This document shows, piece by piece, positions 1 to 5,947 of a DNA stretch of 7,394 bases; position 1 is the first letter of the stretch; every line of letters starts with the position of its first letter. The notes under the pieces were generated by a model. It did no database searches, was not told where the DNA came from, and saw only the letters and a list, made by a program, of their open reading frames with translations. The position numbers and the translations under genes were made by a program. The DNA is from DAOPZC01 sp035353175 (GTDB taxonomy: Bacteria > Verrucomicrobiota > Kiritimatiellia > RFP12 > UBA1067), in contig DAOPZC010000129.1 in the NCBI GenBank assembly GCA_035353175.1, positions 1 to 7,394 of the forward strand, in the 5' to 3' direction.

Positions 1-2155
1 CGCGACCAACGCGATCACGCGGATCGGCGAGGTCAAGGCGCTGACCGGCGAGGAGATCCGGCAGGGCCGTGCCGTGCGGCTGCGGGGCGTGGTGACGGCG
101 CGCCTTTGCCGGCTGTTCATTATGCAGGACGGAGATGCGGGAATCTTCGTCTACCCTCGGCTCGCGCGGGACGAGGGGGTGTGGAAGGGTGATGACGACG
201 TGTTCGGCAGCCTTTGTCCGGGGACCGAGGTGGAAATCACGGGGGTGACCCGGCAGGGCGGCTCCGCGCCGGTCATCCTGCCGTATGCGGTCACCCGGCT
301 TGGCAAGGCCCCGCTGCCCGCCGCTGAGCCGTTCAATTCCGGGCGCTTTTTCCGAGGCTTGGACGACTGCCGCAGGGTCGAGGTGCGCGGCGTCGTTCAG
401 GGCTATTGGATGCGCCCGCCGCTCGGCTTGATGCTCGTGCTCGATGCCAATCCGGGGCGCTTCATAGCGCGCCTTCCGCTGGAGGCTCGGGATGTCTGCG
501 AGGGGTTGGTCGAGGCGGAGGTGCGGCTGCAAGGCGTGGCGATGGCCGCGTTCAATACGCGGGGCGAACTGCTCATGCCCTCGGTCTTCGTTAATGCGCT
601 GAGCGACCTCACGGTGCTGCGGCCGCCGGGTAACGCGCCGTTCGACGCGCCGAAAGTGCCGCTGCGCGAGGTGGGGGACTACCGGAGCGATTTCGGCGGA
701 AAGTTCCGCCTGCACGTGGAGGGCGTCGTCACCTATGCGGAGCGCGTGCAGATCTCATTCCTGGACGACGCCGTGTGGCCCTACCGCAGCCTGCAGGGTG
801 TCGCCCCGGAGCTGGGCTGCATGTTCTTTGTGCACGACGGCGAGACCGGCCTGAGGATCCAGACGCGACAGCCGATCAACCTCGAGCCCGGCGACCGCGT
901 GGAGGCTTCCGGTTTTGTGGACCGGAGCCGCGCCGTCAGCGGACTTTGCGAGGCCGTGGTGCGCAAAATCGGCAGGGAAAAGCCGCCCGCGCCGCTTCGC
1001 GTTTCGGCCGAGCAGATCGTTGAAGCCAACGAGTTCGCATTGTACAACGGCGTGATGGCCGAGCCGGGCGACTTCGACGGGGCGCTGGTGACCTGCGAGG
1101 CGACGCTGACGGAGGATTTTCGGACGGACAACGGCACGCGGGTGCTGAGGCTGAAGAAAGCCGACGTCAGCTTCAAAGCCACGCTGCGTGGACCGCGGGG
1201 CGCGAGCCTGCCCGCCTTGCGTGCGGGCAGCGAACTGTCCCTCACGGGGATCGTGCTGCTGGACATCTGGCATCCGAATGTTCCGTCGGCTGTCACGAAG
1301 CCTCAGGTGGAACTGTTGCTCCGGTCGGCGGCCGACGTTGTGGTCATGCGGCAGCCCTCGTGGTGGACGGTCCCCAGACTGCTGGCGGCGCTGGCGGTTC
1401 TGATGTCCGTCATTTTGGCGGGCGCGGTGTGGGTCTGGCTCCTGCACCGGCGCGTGCAGGAGACGACGAGCCGGCTGTCGCAGGAAATGCGCGGCCGACG
1501 CGAGGCGGCGCTGGAGTTCACAGCGACGCTGCGCGAGCGCAACCGGCTGGCCGCGAACCTGCACGATACGCTGCTCCAGACGCTTGGCGGGATCGGCTTC
1601 CAACTCGCGGCCTGTCAGAAGGGCGGCGTGGCGGCGAAGCCGCAGCTTGACGTGGCGCGGCGCATGGTGAGCCACGCGTCCGACGAGCTGCGCAACGCCG
1701 TGTGGACACTGCGGAGCCTGCAGGCGCATGGTCAGCGCTTCACGCCGGCGCTGGAGGCGATCGTCGAACGGGCGCGCGGCACCGGAGCGGCGGCGGTGGC
1801 GTGCCGCACCGAAGGCGAGTTCGAGGACCTTTCGGAGTTCGTGGGCGGACATCTGCTGCTGATCATCCAGGAGGCGCTGCTGAACGCGCAGAAGCACGCC
1901 GCCTGTCGTCAGATCCAGGTGTCGGTACGTCGCGAGGGCGAGAGTGTCGGGGTGGAAATCCGCGACGACGGCCGCGGGTTCAATGAAGAGGACTGTTGCG
2001 CCCGGGCCGGTCACTTCGGTCTCGACGTGATGCGCGAGCGTGCGGAGCGGCTCGGGGGCCGGCTCGCGATCGAGAGCCGTCCGGGCGGCGGCACGGCCGT
2101 GCGCGTCACGGTCTTGTTGCGGGACTATGACGCCGACATGGGCGAGGCGGGGTGA
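1..2155 (+). CDS. Sensor histidine kinase, NarL/HisKA_3 type, with OB-fold-like repeat sensor (5' end missing)
   Basis: The reading frame is open from base 2 to the TGA at 2153-2155, so the true start and probably a signal peptide lie left of the window; the GTG at 74 is only an internal codon. The protein is predicted to autophosphorylate on histidine and pass the phosphate to the regulator encoded next. The N-terminal ~440 residues form about four beta-rich, OB-fold-like segments (roughly 70-310, 370-630, 700-980 and 1040-1350), each with a 'V.GVVT'-like strand or a related pattern. One membrane helix follows (1379-1444), then a short linker and a HisKA_3 domain with the H-box ERNRLAANLHDTLLQ (phospho-His codon 1562-1564). 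The HATPase domain has an N-box (IIQEALLNAQKHA, about 1862-1900), a DDGRGF G1 box (1964-1981), GHFGLDVM (from 2009) and SRPGGGTAV (from 2075). All kinase motifs look intact. The single helix places the repeats outside the cytoplasm. The family call is firm; the OB-fold assignment is by pattern only and the ligand is unknown. Confidence 0.93.
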   Translation, partial: ATNAITRIGEVKALTGEEIRQGRAVRLRGVVTARLCRLFIMQDGDAGIFVYPRLARDEGVWKGDDDVFGSLCPGTEVEITGVTRQGGSAPVILPYAVTRLGKAPLPAAEPFNSGRFFRGLDDCRRVEVRGVVQGYWMRPPLGLMLVLDANPGRFIARLPLEARDVCEGLVEAEVRLQGVAMAAFNTRGELLMPSVFVNALSDLTVLRPPGNAPFDAPKVPLREVGDYRSDFGGKFRLHVEGVVTYAERVQISFLDDAVWPYRSLQGVAPELGCMFFVHDGETGLRIQTRQPINLEPGDRVEASGFVDRSRAVSGLCEAVVRKIGREKPPAPLRVSAEQIVEANEFALYNGVMAEPGDFDGALVTCEATLTEDFRTDNGTRVLRLKKADVSFKATLRGPRGASLPALRAGSELSLTGIVLLDIWHPNVPSAVTKPQVELLLRSAADVVVMRQPSWWTVPRLLAALAVLMSVILAGAVWVWLLHRRVQETTSRLSQEMRGRREAALEFTATLRERNRLAANLHDTLLQTLGGIGFQLAACQKGGVAAKPQLDVARRMVSHASDELRNAVWTLRSLQAHGQRFTPALEAIVERARGTGAAAVACRTEGEFEDLSEFVGGHLLLIIQEALLNAQKHAACRQIQVSVRREGESVGVEIRDDGRGFNEEDCCARAGHFGLDVMRERAERLGGRLAIESRPGGGTAVRVTVLLRDYDADMGEAG

Positions 2156-2167
2156 CGGACGTCCAAC

Positions 2168-2182
2168 GCGGGCAAAGCCCGC
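2168..2182. repeat. Small perfect hairpin after the kinase gene
   Basis: GCGGGC (2168-2173) and GCCCGC (2177-2182) form a perfect 6-bp GC-only stem with an AAA loop, 12 bases past the kinase stop codon. No T-run follows, so it is not a convincing Rho-independent terminator. It could slow transcription, stabilise the 3' end of the kinase message, or be the edge of the larger repeat element that begins at 2191. Confidence 0.6.
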
Positions 2183-2190
2183 AACCCAAT

Positions 2191-2274
2191 TGGAATGCGG
2201 GAATGGTGGAATGATGGGGTTGAAGTCGAAGGAGCCGAAGATTTCTTCCAACATTTCAATATTCCAACATTCCA
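2191..2274. repeat. Large imperfect inverted repeat of 8-bp periodic units between kinase and regulator
   Basis: The left arm (about 2191-2219) contains GGAATG three times at exactly 8-bp spacing (2192, 2200, 2208). The right arm (about 2246-2274) is its approximate reverse complement. Read on the opposite strand it also runs in 8-bp steps (TGGAATGT, TGGAATAT, TGAAATGT, TGGAA), and on the + strand it shows the exact 10-mer TTCCAACATT twice (2246-2255 and 2262-2271). Aligned arms agree at about 21 of 29 positions, and several mismatches would be G-U pairs in RNA. The loop is about 26 nt. The structure lies in the kinase-regulator gap and ends 33 bases before the regulator's ribosome binding site. 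It resembles a dispersed intergenic repeat more than a regulator binding site. Its function is unknown. Confidence 0.65.
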
Positions 2275-2321
2275 GACAACTTGTTTTTCATGCTGTTGTT
2301 GGTTTGCAAGGAGGGTGAGTA

Positions 2322-2957
2322 ATGAGCGGGAAGACGGGCCGCACGATCCGGCTGATGCTGGTGGACGACCACCCGGTGATGCGGGCGGGGCTGGCGAACC
2401 TGCTTGCGGGCGAACCCGGTTTTTCGGTCGTGGCCCAGGCGAGCGACGCGCGCTCGGCGTTGGCCGGCTGGCGCGAGCACAGGCCCGACGTCCTGCTGCT
2501 GGATATCAGCCTGCCGGGGCTCGACGGCATCGAAGTGCTCCGGCAGATCAAGGCGGAGTCGCCGCAGGCGCGCGTGCTGATGTTGACTTCCTCCGAGGCG
2601 AAGGAGGACCTCCGTCAGTCGATGGCGGCCGGGGCGGCGGGGTACGTGACTAAGAGCGTGGATCCGGACGTGCTGTTCGCGGCGATCCGCGGCGCGTTCG
2701 AGAGCCTGAGCGTCATCGGGCAGGGCGGGCTGGCCCGCCAGGACGGGGACGAGAGCGGCGAGACCCTCTCGCAGCGCGAGCAGGAGGTCCTCAACCTCAT
2801 GCGCCAGGGCTTCTCGAACGCGGAGATCGGCAAGCTGCTGGGCATCTCGCGGCGGACCGCGCGCGCGCACGTCTCGGCCATCCTGCGAAAGCTGGGCGCT
2901 TCGGTCCGCACCGAGGCGGTGACGCGGGGGTTCGAGAAAGGGATCCTCAAGATTTAA
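2322..2957 (+). CDS. NarL/FixJ-family response regulator (receiver plus LuxR-type HTH)
   Basis: This 211-residue protein has the usual length of a NarL-type regulator. It should be phosphorylated by the upstream kinase and act as a cytoplasmic DNA-binding transcription regulator. The receiver domain (about residues 10-125) has the acidic pair D15/D16, the phospho-acceptor D61 in DISLPGLDG, the switch residues T89/S90 and K111. A linker of ~25 residues precedes the LuxR-type helix-turn-helix (about 148-200: LSQREQEVLNLM, then SNAEIGKLLGISRRTARAHV, then ILRKLG). All key residues are present. The start is fixed by a strong ribosome binding site, AAGGAGGG at 2308-2315, six bases before the ATG. 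The 166-bp gap to the kinase contains an inverted repeat, so kinase and regulator may not be made in equal amounts; the next gene follows after only 30 bases. The target promoters are unknown; autoregulation of this cluster is plausible but not shown. Confidence 0.96.
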   Translation: MSGKTGRTIRLMLVDDHPVMRAGLANLLAGEPGFSVVAQASDARSALAGWREHRPDVLLLDISLPGLDGIEVLRQIKAESPQARVLMLTSSEAKEDLRQSMAAGAAGYVTKSVDPDVLFAAIRGAFESLSVIGQGGLARQDGDESGETLSQREQEVLNLMRQGFSNAEIGKLLGISRRTARAHVSAILRKLGASVRTEAVTRGFEKGILKI

Positions 2958-2987
2958 GCATTGGCTACCTAGCACAGGAGGCTGACA
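2958..2987 (+). promoter_or_regulatory. Leader of the repeat-protein gene, with a 15-nt motif found again at 5805-5819
   Basis: The 30-nt gap between regulator and repeat-protein gene carries AGGAGG (2976-2981) six bases before the ATG at 2988, an excellent ribosome binding site. Just upstream, CATTGGCTACCTAGC (2959-2973) recurs with a single change at 5805-5819 in the remnant ahead of the LamG gene. The shared motif may be a leftover of a duplication or a conserved regulatory site; the sequence alone does not decide between them. Confidence 0.5.
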
Positions 2988-5708
2988 ATGAAGGCAAGAT
3001 CAGTAGGGCGGTCGGTTGTGTTGGCGGCGGCGGTGGGTTGCGCCGGAGACCTCTGGGGCACTGTCAAGCCGGTCACAGGGGCTTTGTTCGATCCTCCGTT
3101 GGTGCCGACCACGAATACGGTCTATTTGGGGCCTGCGATTGCCGCGAACAGGGTTATCGTCGAGGACGTGAGGATGATCGCGCTGGAGATCGACAGCATC
3201 CTGTACTCCGATGTCGAAGGCCCGACAAGCGGCACCTGCTCCGGAGTCAGTGCGAACGACCTGTACGGCCCGTACCTCGGGACGCCGCCGGTTGATTTTG
3301 CGGATGCGGTGACCAACCTGACGCTCAAAGGCGCCTACAACTGTATGACCAGCAAGGTCATGTTCGCCAGCAGCGTCACGAAGGTGACCGACGGGGGATT
3401 CTTTGCGGTTGCATACGGCGGCAACGATGACGCCTACGTGTATCCTCTGGACAGCAACGGGGTGCGAATTGGCACCTGGCAACTCCATTTGTTAAGCAGT
3501 CACTATGGCAACCGAGAAGTGCTTCGGCCTCATGGCATGCAGGTTCGCGTAAGGCGTAGTGACGGGGCAACGGGTAATAACCAATTAGGAGGCGCGGCGT
3601 TCAGACTGAGCGACTTTACGGGCGGTTCCGGTGTGCTTAACAATGTCAAAGGACTGGAGTTCGTGGATTCTACTCCATCGTTCGACCTGCTCATGGCGGG
3701 CATCTACAGGGGGCCCGGGGAGTCGGTGCTGTACCGGGCCGGCCGGGCGGTCCCGATGCGAAGCGCGACGTTTGACCAACCCCTTGTGAATCCGATGACC
3801 AACGACTTCGCCCTGACCGGCTTTGCGGGTGCGGAAAGCATTGCAGGCCCGTCCCGTGCGTATCAGTTCGATGGCGTTAGTACGGACAGCTCGGTGATCT
3901 GGCCTTCGAACGGTATCCAGCCCTCACGGACAAATGCCCTGCTCGGCCTCGAGATCAACGGTGTCGCCAATTTCGTATACTGGGACTTCATGTTTTCGGA
4001 TCCTGTGACCAATGGTGTCGACGGTTTCTTTATCTTGGATCAGAGTGAAACGTGCGAGACGACGCTTGTTTTCCCGCTCGACGCGGACCGGCGTCCGATT
4101 TCCACGTATTCCATTGTGCTTCTGCCGACCTATGCCCAGTGGAGCCCTGCCTTGATGAACGCGTACGACATCCTGTGGAACGGTCCCGCGGATGATATCT
4201 CGTTGGAGCACGACCATAAGACCAGAATAGGCGGCGTCGTGATGCCGCTGTCAGCGTTTGCCGGCGGGACCGGCGGCTTGACGGAGGCCCATGGCATCAG
4301 GATATGTTATCAAAATCTCAAATATTCGACAGCGCGTTTGGATCCGCTTGTGATCGGCTCGTACAAGGCGGCGCGCCTTCCGCGGCCGGTGTACGATGTG
4401 GAGACCGATCCCATGCCGACGCCGAAGCTGAACGCCGACCGCATATCGACGGACTATATCAGGCACGACTGGACGCTGAAGAGCCTGACGCTGGACACGG
4501 GACGCTACACCGACCTCGAAGGCCCCACAAACATGACGCGGACGACCACCGACGGGTTTCGTGCCTATCCCATCGATGGAACCCCTCCCGCTACGGAATT
4601 GGATGCGGCGCTCGGGCTGAACGGCTGTATTTCGGTCAACCCGGGAACGTGCTATTGGTACTTCAAAACGGCCGTGACGAACGGTTTCGACGGCGGTTTT
4701 TTCTTTTTCAACGACGCCAACGACGACTCCGTCAAGTTCGAGCCGCTGGACGCCAACGGTAATCTGATCGCGGGAGGGTATTCCGTGGTGGTGGACAAGT
4801 CCCGCGATCTGGTGATCTACCCGGCGAATTTCATGAATGTCTCATGGAAGTACTACGCGCTTACAGACACCAACCCCACGGCCAACACCAATTGGGACAC
4901 GCGTCCCTGCGGTGCGGCCTTTACGCTGGCCTGTTTCACCAACAGTGCGGGAGTGCCGCTGACCAATGCGGTGAATGGATTGAAACTTACGTATGTTTAT
5001 GGCAACGCCGATGTGGTCATGGTGGGCCTCTACAAGGGTCCGCCTGATCCGTCCAAAGCCGGAATCGCCTCGCCGATCACGGCGGCCACCTACACACCGC
5101 CGCTTGTCGGGTCTGGGCCTTACTCGAACGATGCCGCAGTGGCCAGCGTGCGGAGCGATTCTTCCGCATCTTGGTCCGTTAAAGGCCCGAGCAGCGTAGC
5201 CGTCATGCGACACCGGTCAGAGGGTGTGTTCTACCCTCTCAACGGAACCAATCCGGATCCTAATCCGGGGGCTCCCTATACGGAGGCCTATACCAATGCG
5301 CTGCTTGGGCTGAATATGGACGGCATTGTTCAGGCGTACGTTACGGAGCACATGTTCGACAAGCCGGTCAAGAAGCCGGATGACGGGTTCTTCATTATCG
5401 AATCCAATGGCGACGACTTGTTTGTGGTGCGGCCGCTGGCGGCCGACCGCACGCCCATCTCGACCTACTCGGTCCGGATGGACCAGATCATGATGGGGAA
5501 TCTGGGTTTATGGAGCATCTATTTCTATAGCGCCGCCCAGACTTCCCCCAACGGGACGATGATTCGGCTCTCCGATTTTGCCGGTGGAACGGGGCCCCTG
5601 GGTGACGTTTATGGCGTAAGGCTTGAAGATCCTGACGGGGCGCTCGATCCCATGGTGGTCGGTCAGTGGTTCGGCCCGCCGGATGGCACGCTGATCTTGC
5701 TGCATTAG
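2988..5708 (+). CDS. Exported protein of four degenerate ~210-225-residue beta-rich repeats, function unknown
   Basis: I do not recognise a named family. The 906-residue protein starts with a likely Sec signal (MKARSVGRSVVLAAAVGC..., mature part from about residue 25). A cysteine at residue 18 sits in a weak lipobox-like context (AVGC), so a lipoprotein is possible but not favoured. The rest divides into four repeats, about 30-253, 254-467, 468-693 and 694-900. Each has a DGFF or DGGFF core (135, 345, 568, 799), a PLD/PLA strand about 18 residues later (153, 363, 587, 817), an LSDFTGGTG-like turn (207, 421, 647, 861) and a closing G-Y/W-x-GP-like motif (238, 457, 680, 892). Repeats 1 and 3 share DVEGPT/DLEGPT and NGV/NGN features; repeats 2 and 4 share TNALLGL and PISTYS. 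The many short alternating segments suggest beta-sandwich domains, perhaps ligand- or glycan-binding, but that is inference. There is no visible membrane anchor or C-terminal sorting signal. The ATG is set by AGGAGG at 2976-2981. The 30-nt gap suggests co-transcription with the regulator gene. Confidence 0.88.
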   Translation: MKARSVGRSVVLAAAVGCAGDLWGTVKPVTGALFDPPLVPTTNTVYLGPAIAANRVIVEDVRMIALEIDSILYSDVEGPTSGTCSGVSANDLYGPYLGTPPVDFADAVTNLTLKGAYNCMTSKVMFASSVTKVTDGGFFAVAYGGNDDAYVYPLDSNGVRIGTWQLHLLSSHYGNREVLRPHGMQVRVRRSDGATGNNQLGGAAFRLSDFTGGSGVLNNVKGLEFVDSTPSFDLLMAGIYRGPGESVLYRAGRAVPMRSATFDQPLVNPMTNDFALTGFAGAESIAGPSRAYQFDGVSTDSSVIWPSNGIQPSRTNALLGLEINGVANFVYWDFMFSDPVTNGVDGFFILDQSETCETTLVFPLDADRRPISTYSIVLLPTYAQWSPALMNAYDILWNGPADDISLEHDHKTRIGGVVMPLSAFAGGTGGLTEAHGIRICYQNLKYSTARLDPLVIGSYKAARLPRPVYDVETDPMPTPKLNADRISTDYIRHDWTLKSLTLDTGRYTDLEGPTNMTRTTTDGFRAYPIDGTPPATELDAALGLNGCISVNPGTCYWYFKTAVTNGFDGGFFFFNDANDDSVKFEPLDANGNLIAGGYSVVVDKSRDLVIYPANFMNVSWKYYALTDTNPTANTNWDTRPCGAAFTLACFTNSAGVPLTNAVNGLKLTYVYGNADVVMVGLYKGPPDPSKAGIASPITAATYTPPLVGSGPYSNDAAVASVRSDSSASWSVKGPSSVAVMRHRSEGVFYPLNGTNPDPNPGAPYTEAYTNALLGLNMDGIVQAYVTEHMFDKPVKKPDDGFFIIESNGDDLFVVRPLAADRTPISTYSVRMDQIMMGNLGLWSIYFYSAAQTSPNGTMIRLSDFAGGTGPLGDVYGVRLEDPDGALDPMVVGQWFGPPDGTLILLH

Positions 5709-5718
5709 GATGAAGCCG

Positions 5719-5789
5719 CCGCCTGCGCGTGGAGGGCGTCGTCACGTATGCGGACGGGCAACGTCACCCGGGTGCTGAAGCTGAAGAAA
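5719..5789 (+). pseudogene. Remnant of a second sensor kinase gene (two fused pieces of its sensor region)
   Basis: Bases 5719-5754 match 706-741 of the kinase gene with 2 mismatches in 36, and bases 5751-5789 match 1121-1159 with 4 mismatches in 39. The order and strand are the same as in the kinase gene, but about 380 bp between the pieces are missing. The join falls on CGGA (5751-5754), which is present in both source regions. The first piece, read in its original frame, gives RLRVEGVVTYAD, while the second piece is in another frame. No kinase catalytic part remains, so this is a dead fragment and not a gene. The homology begins about 10 bases after the stop codon of the preceding gene. 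The source may be this kinase or a paralogue elsewhere in the genome. Confidence 0.8.
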
Positions 5790-5828
5790 TCCTCAAGATA
5801 TTGCCATTGGCCACCTAGCCAATAGGCT
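5789..5828 (+). pseudogene. Remnant of a response-regulator 3' end and its downstream leader
   Basis: ATCCTCAAGAT at 5789-5799 equals the last sense codons of the regulator gene (2943-2953, encoding ILK and the start of the final I). After six poorly conserved bases, where the stop codon would be, CATTGGCCACCTAGC (5805-5819) matches 2959-2973 with one change. AGGCT at 5824-5828 may correspond to AGGCT at 2979-2983 if one base is gapped. The fragment follows directly on the kinase remnant, so the whole stretch is collinear with the kinase-regulator-leader order. It has no coding capacity. An imperfect stem (5803-5810 with 5819-5827, one bulged A) is followed only by TTTA, too weak to call a terminator. 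Confidence 0.75.
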
Positions 5829-5947
5829 TTACCCCTTCGTTAATCTATGATGAAGATCAAAAGCTGTTGAAAGAGATGTGTTTCGCCGAACAAAGCGGTG
5901 GACGAAACGGAATTGAAAGCTGCCCGAACGTGACACAGGAGACGGCG
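5829..5947 (+). other. Leader region of the LamG gene, no recognisable gene
   Basis: These 119 bases are visibly more AT-rich than their surroundings and hold no credible gene. I see the ribosome binding site AGGAG (5937-5941), an imperfect inverted repeat (GTTTCG at 5880-5885 with CGAAAC at 5903-5908) and TTGAAAG twice (5867-5873, 5913-5919). A promoter for the LamG gene would be expected here, because the cassette upstream is deleted, but no good -35/-10 pair stands out. Confidence 0.4.

Noticed and set aside
2168..2182. Rho-independent terminator for the kinase gene.
   Set aside because: The stem is perfect but no T-run follows it (AACCCAATT comes next).
755..2254. A 499-codon open frame on the minus strand opposite the kinase gene.
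   Set aside because: It lies entirely across the kinase gene and is a by-product of high GC at third positions; its protein is low-complexity, rich in R, H, Q and A, with no domain, while the + strand frame carries a complete set of kinase motifs.
2256..2975. A 239-codon minus-strand frame opposite the regulator.
   Set aside because: It is a composition shadow of the regulator gene; it has no recognisable domain and no sensible ribosome binding site.
3036..3047. Lipoprotein signal (lipobox) in the repeat protein.
   Set aside because: Cys18 is preceded by AVG, which lacks the usual leucine-like residue at -3, and the hydrophobic stretch fits an ordinary signal peptide at least as well.
2988..5708. 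C-terminal PEP-CTERM, LPXTG or type IX sorting signal in the repeat protein.
   Set aside because: The protein ends directly after repeat 4 (DGTLILLH) with no transmembrane helix or basic tail.
5803..5831. Rho-independent terminator for the repeat-protein gene.
   Set aside because: The stem has a bulge and only TTTA follows. The stem also arises partly from sequence inherited from the regulator leader.
5847..5870. A tiny frame (MMKIKSC then stop) placed where a gene start would follow the remnant leader.
   Set aside because: Seven codons with no nearby ribosome binding site; it could be the relic of an old start, but nothing supports it.
5867..5895. A sigma-70-like promoter with TTGAAA as -35 for the LamG gene.
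   Set aside because: At 17-bp spacing the -10 position reads ACAAAG, a poor match.
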